A DNA stretch of 6,255 nucleotides from Bacteroidetes bacterium 4572_114 (GCA_002254335.1 NIVA01000110.1:1-6255); one strand, 5' to 3'; shown: positions 1 through 6,055, counted from the stretch's first letter. Numbers and translations are program-made. The notes: generated from the sequence alone by a model not told the origin.

Positions 1-108
1 TTTCAGTATCAAAGGAAGATTATACTGGCTGGAAACCTGGAAGGTCTTAACACGATCCGGCATATGAACCCGAAAACCTAACAGGTTTTGGAAACCTGTT
101 AGGTTTAG
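1..108. repeat. Left copy of a ~108-bp direct repeat flanking the four-gene module
   Basis: Positions 1-108 align without gaps to 6131-6238, with about 17 mismatches by my count (about 84% identity). Identity is perfect over two cores: the GGCTGGAAACCTGGAAGGTC segment (27-46) and the palindrome at 74-106. Similarity stops abruptly after 108. The copy starts at the window edge, so it may extend further left. The spacer between the cores (49-64) has drifted most, which suggests the palindromic cores are the conserved part. No transposase or open frame lies inside it. It resembles the intergenic palindromic repeats often scattered through Bacteroidota genomes; that comparison is from memory. Confidence 0.85.
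74..106. repeat. Perfect 15-bp inverted repeat (stem-loop), left copy
   Basis: AAACCTAACAGGTTT (74-88) is followed by TGG and then by its exact reverse complement AAACCTGTTAGGTTT (92-106), giving a 15-bp stem with a 3-nt loop. Each arm is itself partly self-complementary (AAACCT / AGGTTT), so a cruciform or two small hairpins are also possible. It could act as a bidirectional terminator for an upstream gene outside the window, or be a REP-like repeat. The same sequence recurs at 6204-6236 and a variant at 6021-6055. Confidence 0.9.
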
Positions 109-156
109 AACAAATCCAAATCTGCGCAAATCTGAGAAATCAATGGCGAAAAAGGA

Positions 157-276
157 TCAGCCAAACAGCTTCCTAAACACATCTTCAATTTTAGCCACGG
201 GGACTAATTCAATATTAAAGCGCTTGTGTTCAAGGTTTTTGAAGTTGTATTTTGAGAGGACGATTTTTAGATTCAT
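157..276 (-). pseudogene. Short remnant resembling the C-terminus of DNA repair protein RadA
   Basis: On the minus strand an ATG at 276 opens a 39-codon frame ending in TGA at 157. The peptide runs MNLKIVLSKYNFKN... and ends in IELVPVAKIEDVFRKLFG. From memory this matches the extreme C-terminus of RadA/Sms proteins in Bacteroidota, where an isoleucine-valine-rich 'SKYN' strand is followed by 'I.(L/I)(I/V)PV.KIE(D/E)VF..LF'. The upstream frame closes at a stop 30 nt before the ATG and nothing upstream looks like RadA. None of the ATPase or Lon-like domain is present. Full RadA is about 450 residues, so this is at most the last 8-9% and cannot be functional. It could instead be a small protein or a chance frame. 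The family call is inference. Confidence 0.4.
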
Positions 277-341
277 GCAAAACAAGAATATCAATATTTT
301 TGCTGTTTAGAAAATCTATAGCCCCCCTTTAATAATATTTC

Positions 342-371
342 TTGAGCAAATACATTTTTATTATATCTTTG
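342..371 (+). promoter_or_regulatory. Bacteroidota-type promoter upstream of the first A gene
   Basis: TATCTTTG at 364-371 is an exact match to the Bacteroidota -7 element TAnnTTTG. A TTG at 342-344 lies 19 nt upstream, as expected for the -33 element. Transcription would start around 376-380, leaving a 5' leader of roughly 25 nt before the ATG at 404. The leader is A/T-rich with no Shine-Dalgarno motif, which is normal in this phylum. It is the only good match I found near any of the four gene starts, so it may serve the whole array. Confidence 0.6.
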
Positions 372-403
372 GGTCTCTATTTGAGAACCCTTTAATCAAT
401 AAA

Positions 404-1531
404 ATGACAGACACTTATACCAATCTTACCGATTACAACAATGTTAAAGCATTGTACGATGGCCTGAAAGACGGTGGCAATACCGAAAATCTGCTAACCG
501 AAGTGGAAACATCCTGGCCTTCCGATATGTGGGAACTGAGGGCGGAATTGCTTGGTAAATCACCCCACCTCTCGATGGAAGTACTGAAAGCTACAGCGGA
601 TAAAACCGATGTGCTGCCCGAAAGTATCATCTTCGAAATCATGGCGGCCAATCCCGACGAGCTTAAAAAAGATGAACTGATAAAGTATCTTGAGGACAAA
701 GAAAATCCTTTACCCGGGTATATGATCGATATTCTTAAGCAGGTATCAATGGGAACAAGCTATAAAACCGTTCTGCAAAAAGAGATGGCCCACCACAACC
801 GTTTAAAAACAAGGGCAGCGCACGATATGATACGCAGTCTGCTAAACGACACCCTTTTATATACAAACGAATTGCGTAACTGGCTCGATAATTTGGGGGG
901 CAAGCGGGCCGATGAGCAAATTATTTCATCCTATCTTCAGGAAGGCAATTACTCCGGCGCACTGGCTCTGGCCGGTATGATGCCGGGACTATACAATTAT
1001 TCAGAAAAAGAAATAGTAGAGCACAATTACTATACTGAATTGCTCGACCTTAGATTAAACCTTGACCAACAGGGAAGATCATTTTTCGATCTCGATAGCA
1101 CAGAAGTAACGAACCTTGCCTACATTGCCAACAACAGCAAAGGAACAGGCGGGGCACAGGCAAGGGGGATATTGGAATCAGCTTACGGTTATAAGTTCTG
1201 CAATTGCCTGTATGTACCTGATACTTCGGGCTATAAAAGCAGTAGTAGTTTTAGTTACGAGGCTTTTAACAAAGCTTTCGGTCCCGAAATAGATGTGAAT
1301 CCCAACCCGGCCAGCGATTGGGTGGCTTTCAATTACGCTTTGCCCGATGGTGAGGCGGAAGGAATTATCAAAATTTCGGATGTAAACGGAAAGATAATTG
1401 AAACTTTTACCGTTACAGGACTGCAGGGCCAAAAGGTGTGGGATACCTGGAAAACAAATCCTGGAATTTATTTCTACACATTCACAGTAAACGGAATAAC
1501 AAAATCCGGTAAATTGGTAATAAACAAATAA
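404..1531 (+). CDS. A1: T9SS sorting-domain protein without a visible signal peptide
   Basis: 375 residues. Residues 1-20 (MTDTYTNLTDYNN...) are polar and show no signal peptide or membrane segment. Residues about 21-260 look largely alpha-helical and contain conserved blocks such as ETSWPSDMWELRAELLG (35-51) and ESIIFEIMAANPDELKK (73-89). A CxC pair (C266, C268) follows. Residues about 296-375 form a T9SS type A sorting domain: VNPNPASDW, KISDVNGK, GIYFYTF and a final SGKLVINK. In this family, such domains direct proteins across the outer membrane and are then processed, but cargo normally needs a Sec signal peptide first. I recall this helical block as the C-terminal end of long Bacteroidota surface proteins, so A1 may be a detached tail of one. 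The start follows a good promoter; the next Met is residue 42, inside the conserved block. Function of the helical domain is unknown. Confidence 0.85.
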   Translation: MTDTYTNLTDYNNVKALYDGLKDGGNTENLLTEVETSWPSDMWELRAELLGKSPHLSMEVLKATADKTDVLPESIIFEIMAANPDELKKDELIKYLEDKENPLPGYMIDILKQVSMGTSYKTVLQKEMAHHNRLKTRAAHDMIRSLLNDTLLYTNELRNWLDNLGGKRADEQIISSYLQEGNYSGALALAGMMPGLYNYSEKEIVEHNYYTELLDLRLNLDQQGRSFFDLDSTEVTNLAYIANNSKGTGGAQARGILESAYGYKFCNCLYVPDTSGYKSSSSFSYEAFNKAFGPEIDVNPNPASDWVAFNYALPDGEAEGIIKISDVNGKIIETFTVTGLQGQKVWDTWKTNPGIYFYTFTVNGITKSGKLVINK

Positions 1532-1538
1532 TAAAAAC

Positions 1539-1577
1539 GGAGGATGGCCGTAAGGCTGTCCTCCTATTAAAATTTTT
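1539..1577 (+). terminator. Stem-loop with T-tract between A1 and B1
   Basis: GGAGGATGGCC (1539-1549) pairs with GGCTGTCCTCC (1554-1564) over 11 bp, including two G-U pairs, closed by a GTAA loop of the GNRA type. It is followed by TATTAAAATTTTT up to the B1 ATG. It begins 7 nt after the A1 stop and ends 13 nt before the B1 start. The form fits an intrinsic terminator or attenuator that lowers B1 expression relative to A1; an RNA-stability element is also possible. The GGAGG within the 5' arm would be hidden by folding and is too far from the ATG to act as a ribosome site. Confidence 0.65.
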
Positions 1578-3203
1578 ATGAGAAAAATAATTGTATCATT
1601 ATTACTCGTAATTTCATCCTTATTTCTGTTTTCACAAAATTACATGGTGAACTGGCAGTCCTGTTTTGGAGGTTCAGATTTTGATTATGCAACCGATATG
1701 GTTGAGTTCAACAACAAATATTTTATTTTGGGAAATACCTTCTCCAATGATGGCGACATTTCCTTTCTTCATGGAGAGAATGATTTTTGGCTTGTATGCA
1801 CGGATTATCAGGGCAATATGTTGTGGGAAAGAACCTATGGAGGTTCGGATAGTGATGGAAGCCACAGAATATTTTCGACAGGTGAAGGCTATTTTTATTT
1901 GCTCGGTACATCATTCTCCTCAGATGGAAACATAACAAATGATCCATATTTAGACTCTGGAGATTATTGGATATTAAAAATCGATAACCTTGGAAATATT
2001 ATTTGGGATAAAATAATAGGTGGAAATGCAGGTGAAACCCTATGGACCGGGTTACTGACAGCGGATAACGGAGTTGTAGTCATTGGACAGACATATTCCA
2101 ATGATGGTGATGTAAGCATTTCTTACGGCATGGGTGATACATGGCTGGTTAAGATAAACAGCGAAGGCGAACTGGAATGGGATTTTACTATCGGAACCGA
2201 TTTTATCGATGTTGGCCAGACCATCATCCAAACTTCCGATGGAGGCTACCTCGTAGGCGGCAGCTCTATGCTTGGGCAGGGCGGAAACATCACCTGCGAA
2301 CCACACAGCTCATTGGCTGATGCAATTTTAACAAAACTTGATGCCGACCGAAACATCGAATGGCAGCATTGTTATGGGGGCAGTGATCATGATGGGATTT
2401 ATAAAATTATTGAGTTGAGCGATGGTTATTTGTTTTCAGCATTTACTGCTTCTGATGATGGAGATGTGACCGGATATCACGGCAATACAGATATTTGGAT
2501 AGTGAAAATTGATTTTTTTGGTAATATCATATGGGAGCATTGTTTTGGTGGTTCGAACGGTGAAGTAGCTCATAATATATTTCAAATGAATAATAATGAA
2601 ATGACTATTTTCGGACAAACCAGATCAGATGACGGGGATGTGAGTGGAAATCATTCCCAAAGCGAATATGATCATGATATTTGGATGTTTTCAATTAACA
2701 ATGAAGGGGAATTAATTCAACAACAGTGTTTTGGTGGTTTAGGTAATGAAGCTGTAAGCGGTTTAAGATACGGGGTAGTTAATCAAAGCGAAAATAAATT
2801 TATTATAGCTGCTGCAACCGATTACGGCCCTTCCTTTGATGTAGGCTGCACACCGCATGGCGGCAATGGGGTTGACCGGGATTTCTGGGTATTTGAGGTA
2901 AAGGATACCACGGTAAATATTAATGAGAATGAAGTTAATGATAGCGGTATAAAGGTTTACCCAAACCCTGCGAAGGATTATGTGGTGTTTGAGTTGCCGG
3001 CCGGCGCACCCCCCTCAATTACCCCTGGGGGGAAACGCCCTACACTACTAATAACAAACATCTTTGGGAAGGAAAAAGCGCGGATAGCGTTATGGCAGGA
3101 GGTAACGGTATGGGATTGCAGGGGGATGGAAGCGGGGGTTTATTTTTACAGTTTTGAAACCGAAGGGGTAAACTTAATGGGGAAGATAATTTTACAGAAA
3201 TAA
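1578..3203 (+). CDS. B1: secreted seven-bladed beta-propeller-like protein with T9SS sorting domain
   Basis: 541 residues. A signal peptide is clear: MRKII, a hydrophobic run, then LFSQ with cleavage near residue 19-20 and no lipobox Cys. Seven repeats follow at about 26-82, 83-142, 143-200, 201-261, 262-318, 319-380 and 381-442. Each repeat fits W..cfGGs..D....i....gy...G.t.S.DGDv....g..D.WlvKiD..Gni. Repeats of this size and number fit a seven-bladed propeller. The DxDGD-like loops (SNDGD at 56-60 and 174-178, SDDGD at 292-296 and 350-354) could bind Ca2+. Blade 4 is atypical (IGTD for FGGS, GQGGN loop) and blade 7 lacks the loop. C240 (blade 4) and C424 (blade 7) are conserved in B2. After a linker, a T9SS type A domain spans about 456-541 (YPNPAKDY, GVYFYSF, GKIILQK). 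Expected at the cell surface or released. No catalytic motif seen; binding or adhesion is a guess. Confidence 0.88.
   Translation: MRKIIVSLLLVISSLFLFSQNYMVNWQSCFGGSDFDYATDMVEFNNKYFILGNTFSNDGDISFLHGENDFWLVCTDYQGNMLWERTYGGSDSDGSHRIFSTGEGYFYLLGTSFSSDGNITNDPYLDSGDYWILKIDNLGNIIWDKIIGGNAGETLWTGLLTADNGVVVIGQTYSNDGDVSISYGMGDTWLVKINSEGELEWDFTIGTDFIDVGQTIIQTSDGGYLVGGSSMLGQGGNITCEPHSSLADAILTKLDADRNIEWQHCYGGSDHDGIYKIIELSDGYLFSAFTASDDGDVTGYHGNTDIWIVKIDFFGNIIWEHCFGGSNGEVAHNIFQMNNNEMTIFGQTRSDDGDVSGNHSQSEYDHDIWMFSINNEGELIQQQCFGGLGNEAVSGLRYGVVNQSENKFIIAAATDYGPSFDVGCTPHGGNGVDRDFWVFEVKDTTVNINENEVNDSGIKVYPNPAKDYVVFELPAGAPPSITPGGKRPTLLITNIFGKEKARIALWQEVTVWDCRGMEAGVYFYSFETEGVNLMGKIILQK
2913..3019 (+). repeat. 107-nt near-identical cassette in B1 (partner at 5702-5808)
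   Basis: This stretch encodes the linker and first strand of the sorting domain, from about VNINENEVND to FELPAGAPPS. It differs from 5702-5808 at only 5 of 107 positions. The flanking propeller and the rest of the sorting domain are far more diverged between B1 and B2, including at synonymous sites. It ends in GCCGGCCGGC (2996-3005) plus a C-rich run. The sharp change in identity suggests recombination or gene conversion between the copies. Confidence 0.8.
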
Positions 3204-3209
3204 ATTACA

Positions 3210-4313
3210 ATGTTTCAAAATCTAAATATAACAATACCCTTTGAGGTCATAAAAGACGGCGGCAACACCGAAGGTCTTGTAGCTGATGTAGAAACAAGCT
3301 GGCCTCAGGATATGTGGGAACTCCGGGAGGAGTTGTTGGGCAAATCGCCCCATTTGTCAATGGATGTTTTAAAAGCAGCAGCTGATAAAACCGAAGTGTT
3401 GCCCGAAAGCATTATTTTTGAGATAATGGCGGCCAACCCCGATGAATTGAAAAAGGAAGAATTAATTAAATATCTTGAAGACAAGGAAAATCCTTTGCCC
3501 CAATATATGATCGGTATTTTAAGGCAGCTTGCCCTGGGCACGACCTATAAAACAGTATTGCAACAACAATTGGCCGTCCATAACCAGATTAAAACCAGGG
3601 CAGCCCACGATATGATCAGGAGTATTATTAGTGATACTGTGATGAATTTTCCCGAATTACGTAACTGGCTCGACAACCTGGGCGGTATCAGGGCCGACCG
3701 GCAAATCGTAAGCACCTACCTAACCGAAAACAACTATACTGATGCGCTTGCCCTGGCCGGTTTGTTGCCTGGCCTGTATGAATTGGAGGGCAATACATTA
3801 ACTGAACACAACTACTACATGGAGGTACTTAATCTCCGGGTTACGGTTCAACAACAAGGGAGAAACATACTTGATCTTACCGGTAACGAAATTGCCCAAC
3901 TCAACAACATTGCAGCAAATAGCAGGGGCATTGCCGGTGCCGAAGCAAGGGGAATACTTGAATTTGGGTATGGATACAGTTACTGCGACTGCCTGAACGT
4001 GGGGGATAACCAGGGTTATAAAAGCTATACATATAATCCGGCTTCTATTAACCAGGCTTATGGCATGGCTTTAACTGTCGATCCCAACCCTGCCAAAGAT
4101 TGGACTGTGTTTAATTACACCCTCCCCGAAAATGCCGCCCGGGGATTAATTAAAATCAGCGATGTTTATGGTAAATTAATAGATTCATTTACTGTTACCG
4201 GTACGCAAGGCCAAAAACTCTGGGATACCCGTAACATTAGGCCTGGTGTATATTTTTATTTTTATGATGTTAATGGAATGACAGAATCAGGGAAAATAAT
4301 TATTAGTAAATAG
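3210..4313 (+). CDS. A2: second signal-less T9SS sorting-domain protein, paralogue of A1
   Basis: 367 residues. It aligns with A1 from residue 15 (KDGGNTE) to the end, roughly two thirds identical overall and close to 90% in the first 90 aligned residues. The N-terminal 14 residues (MFQNLNITIPFEVI) do not match A1 and show no signal peptide. Conserved blocks: ETSWPQDMWELREELLG (28-44), ESIIFEIMAANPDELKK (66-82), NWLDNLGG (152-159), and CxC at C259/C261. The T9SS type A domain is about 288-367 (VDPNPAKDW, KISDVYGK, GVYFYFY, SGKIIISK). The ATG lies 6 nt after the B1 stop with no promoter match between them, so it is probably co-transcribed with B1. There is no alternative Met before residue 35. 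The differing N-terminus suggests the duplication breakpoint lies just upstream of KDGG. The role of the helical part is not known. Confidence 0.85.
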   Translation: MFQNLNITIPFEVIKDGGNTEGLVADVETSWPQDMWELREELLGKSPHLSMDVLKAAADKTEVLPESIIFEIMAANPDELKKEELIKYLEDKENPLPQYMIGILRQLALGTTYKTVLQQQLAVHNQIKTRAAHDMIRSIISDTVMNFPELRNWLDNLGGIRADRQIVSTYLTENNYTDALALAGLLPGLYELEGNTLTEHNYYMEVLNLRVTVQQQGRNILDLTGNEIAQLNNIAANSRGIAGAEARGILEFGYGYSYCDCLNVGDNQGYKSYTYNPASINQAYGMALTVDPNPAKDWTVFNYTLPENAARGLIKISDVYGKLIDSFTVTGTQGQKLWDTRNIRPGVYFYFYDVNGMTESGKIIISK

Positions 4314-4322
4314 TATAATCAT

Positions 4323-4348
4323 GGGGGATGATTTTTGTGTCATCCCCC
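4323..4348 (+). terminator. Stem-loop between A2 and B2
   Basis: GGGGGATGA (4323-4331) pairs perfectly with TCATCCCCC (4340-4348) around an 8-nt loop, TTTTTGTG. It begins 9 nt after the A2 stop and ends 12 nt before the ATG at 4361. A short T-rich stretch follows. Position and size match the stem-loop between A1 and B1, but the sequence differs, so the structure rather than the sequence seems to be kept. It may be a leaky terminator, attenuator or mRNA-stability element that sets the A:B ratio. Confidence 0.65.
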
Positions 4349-4360
4349 TTAATTCTTTAC

Positions 4361-6013
4361 ATGATGAAAAGAATAATTATTTTGCTAATTTCAATAATTG
4401 CAGCCTTCAGTGTTTTCCCACAAACTTTCCAGATAAATTGGCAATCTTGTTTTGGTGGTACTGAAAGTGATAAGACCAGGGATATAATAGCCATTGATAA
4501 CGGATACATGGTTGCAGGCTCGACAAAATCAAATGATGGTGACATATCTTCTAATCATGGATCTGTTGACGCATGGCTTGTGAAAATAGATAATTCAGGA
4601 AATTTACTTTGGGAAAAATGCTTTGGGGGTACAAAATCAGAGTTTTTTGCAAGGATATTTCAAGACACTGAAGGATATTTATATTTAATTGGCAACTCTA
4701 CTTCTTCCGATGGAGATATCAGCAATGACCCATACCCGGAATCCACTGATTTTTGGATCGTAAAAATTGACAGCCTGGGGAACATTATTTGGGACCGTAT
4801 TGTTGGTGGAAATATTTTGGACCAGATATGGACCGGGGTCTTAACTTCTGATGGCGGAGTGTTAGCCTATGGTTGGACGGGTTCGCCGGATGGTGATGTT
4901 ACCGTTAGCTATGGCGCTTACGATATGTGGATGGTAAAGCTGAACAGCGATGGCGAAAAGGAGTGGGATTTTAGTATTGGCACCGACTGGTTCGATTACG
5001 GGCAGGCCGTTATACAAACCAGCGATGGGGGGTTTCTTTGCGGTGGGTCAAGTGTGATTGGTGATGACGGTAACTTAGTTTGCGAGCCGTTTAATTATTC
5101 ACATGGGGAAGCCATCTTGGTTAAACTGGATGCCGACCGCAATATACAATGGCAACAATGCTATGGTGGCAGCGACCATGATGGGGTAACCGCTTTACTT
5201 GAAATAGAAGATGGATATATTTTTGGAGGGTATGGTGGTTCTGCCGATGGAGACCTTACCGGTTCAGGTTGGCATTATGAAAATGATATTTGGCTTGTCA
5301 GGCTGGATTGGTGGGGGAATATTATTTGGTCGAAGTGCTTCGGTGGATCACGTAATGAATGGTTAAGCGAGATACATCAAACAAGCGATGGGGACTTTTT
5401 AATCCCAGGTTTTACCTCATCCCATGATGGAGACGTAACCGGTAACCACACTTTAAGTGAATATGATAATGATATTTGGATTTTGAAAGTAAGCAGTGAT
5501 GGTGAGTTGATATCCCAACAGTGTATTGGTGGGAGAGGCGATGAAACAGTGAATTTCGGGGCAATAAAAAAGAGCGATAATAATTTTGTAATTGCCAGTA
5601 AAACAACCTGGGGGCCTTCGTATGATGTAACATGTACCCCTCATCCAAATCCTGGTAGTCCACGCGCCGATTTCTGGATATTAGAAATCAGCGACACAAC
5701 AGTAAATATAAATGAGAATGAAGTTAATGATGGCGGGATAAAGGTTTACCCAAACCCGGCGAGGGATTATGTGGTGTTTGAGTTGCCGGCCGGCGCACCC
5801 CCCTCAATCCCCCCTGGAGGCCTGCCGGCCGGCAAGGCAGGGGAGAAGAACCCCATAATAAAAATACATAATGTTTTCGGGCAGGAAGTTACGGAAATAA
5901 TTGTAAGGTCGCAGGTAAATGTGTGGGATAGCAGGGGAGTAAGGGCAGGTATTTATTTTTATAAACTTAAACTGGAAAATAAAATACTTAGCGGCAAAGT
6001 GATTATTAGATAA
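4361..6013 (+). CDS. B2: secreted seven-bladed beta-propeller-like protein with T9SS sorting domain, paralogue of B1
   Basis: 550 residues from the ATG at 4361; the adjacent ATG at 4364 aligns with the B1 start and is equally likely. An upstream in-frame ATG at 4328 lies inside the A2-B2 stem and would put extra residues before the signal peptide, so I reject it. The signal peptide is MMKRIIILLISIIAAFSVFPQ. Seven propeller repeats lie at about 27-83, 84-143, 144-201, 202-263, 264-322, 323-384 and 385-444. DGD-type loops are at 57-61, 115-119, 175-179, 234-238, 294-298 and 354-358. Blade 4 is atypical in the same way as in B1 (IGTD), so the duplication came after the propeller had formed. C241 and C425 match the B1 pair. 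The T9SS type A domain (about 458-550) carries an unusual insert, about PAGAPPSIPPGGLPAGKAGE (476-495), and ends GKVIIR. By eye roughly 60% identical to B1. Function unknown; probably surface-exposed. Confidence 0.87.
   Translation: MMKRIIILLISIIAAFSVFPQTFQINWQSCFGGTESDKTRDIIAIDNGYMVAGSTKSNDGDISSNHGSVDAWLVKIDNSGNLLWEKCFGGTKSEFFARIFQDTEGYLYLIGNSTSSDGDISNDPYPESTDFWIVKIDSLGNIIWDRIVGGNILDQIWTGVLTSDGGVLAYGWTGSPDGDVTVSYGAYDMWMVKLNSDGEKEWDFSIGTDWFDYGQAVIQTSDGGFLCGGSSVIGDDGNLVCEPFNYSHGEAILVKLDADRNIQWQQCYGGSDHDGVTALLEIEDGYIFGGYGGSADGDLTGSGWHYENDIWLVRLDWWGNIIWSKCFGGSRNEWLSEIHQTSDGDFLIPGFTSSHDGDVTGNHTLSEYDNDIWILKVSSDGELISQQCIGGRGDETVNFGAIKKSDNNFVIASKTTWGPSYDVTCTPHPNPGSPRADFWILEISDTTVNINENEVNDGGIKVYPNPARDYVVFELPAGAPPSIPPGGLPAGKAGEKNPIIKIHNVFGQEVTEIIVRSQVNVWDSRGVRAGIYFYKLKLENKILSGKVIIR
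5702..5808 (+). repeat. 107-nt near-identical cassette in B2 (partner at 2913-3019)
   Basis: It matches the B1 cassette at 102 of 107 positions and encodes the linker plus the start of the sorting domain. The match ends at CTCAAT, immediately before the point where B2 alone carries the extra palindromic repeat. The boundary therefore coincides with repeat sequence, which could have been the recombination site. Confidence 0.8.
5785..5841 (+). repeat. GC-rich palindromic repeat read in frame inside the B2 sorting domain
   Basis: GCCGGCCGGC occurs at 5785-5794 and again at 5824-5833, within the palindrome TGCCGGCCGGCA (5823-5834). CCTGCC (5821-5826) can also pair with GGCAGG (5836-5841). Between them is a C-rich run ending CCCCCCTGGAGG. 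The whole is translated as PAGAPPSIPPGGLPAGKAG. B1 has the first GCCGGCCGGC and the C-rich run, but GGGGGGAAACG in place of the second palindrome. A1 and A2 have only about 7 residues between the 'F..(A/T)LP' strand and 'IKIS', so the insert is extra. It looks like a mobile or spreading intergenic-type repeat domesticated in a loop. Confidence 0.65.
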
Positions 6014-6020
6014 TTAATTT

Positions 6021-6055
6021 AAAACCTAACAGGTCTCGGAGACCTGTTAGGTTTT
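6021..6055. terminator. Long palindrome after B2, probable (bidirectional) terminator
   Basis: AAAACCTAACAGGTCTC (6021-6037) and its exact reverse complement GAGACCTGTTAGGTTTT (6039-6055) are separated by one base, giving a stem of up to 17 bp; in RNA the inner 1-2 pairs would open as the loop. It begins 7 nt after the B2 stop and the 3' arm ends in TTTTATT, so it can serve as an intrinsic terminator on either strand. The outer arms share AAACCTAACAGGT with the palindromes at 74-106 and 6204-6236, so this is a variant of the same repeat family. Confidence 0.75.

Larger units (their letters stand above)
404..6013 (+). other. Tandem duplication of a two-gene (A-B) module; probable single operon
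   Basis: Unit 1 (404-3203) and unit 2 (3210-6013) have the same order, orientation, gene sizes, stem-loop position and protein families. A1/A2 are about two thirds identical and B1/B2 about 60% by eye, so the duplication is old. Only 6 nt separate the units. A promoter is visible only before A1 and a strong palindrome only after B2. This fits one transcript, with the A-B stem-loops setting internal levels. Confidence 0.75.

Noticed and set aside
74..106. Palindromic repeats as a CRISPR array
   Set aside because: Copies are not regularly spaced, there are no unique spacers of constant length, and no cas genes are present.
230..327. Minus-strand frame reading AIDFLNSKNIDILVLHESKN, like the start of an endonuclease/exonuclease/phosphatase domain
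   Set aside because: Only about 30 codons long, overlapping the RadA-like frame in another phase, bounded by stops and without catalytic motifs. The resemblance is too short to trust.
433..699. Minus-strand open frames opposite the A and B genes (for example 433-699, 3305-3541, 5412-5663)
   Set aside because: They lie wholly inside well-supported plus-strand genes, have no promoter or start context, and their sequences mirror the repetitive coding strand.
1666..1935. Second plus-strand frame within B1 (89 codons)
   Set aside because: Out of frame with the propeller repeats, rich in Met/Ile with no recognisable pattern; a shadow of B1.
3141..3250. Separate promoter for A2 in the end of B1
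   Set aside because: Near matches to TAnnTTTG (such as TACCCTTTG inside A2) have the wrong spacing and no paired TTG, so co-transcription with B1 is more likely.
4328..4360. Upstream ATG at 4328 as the start of B2
   Set aside because: It lies inside the A2-B2 stem-loop and would add residues before the signal peptide. The ATGs at 4361/4364 give a standard signal peptide that aligns with B1.
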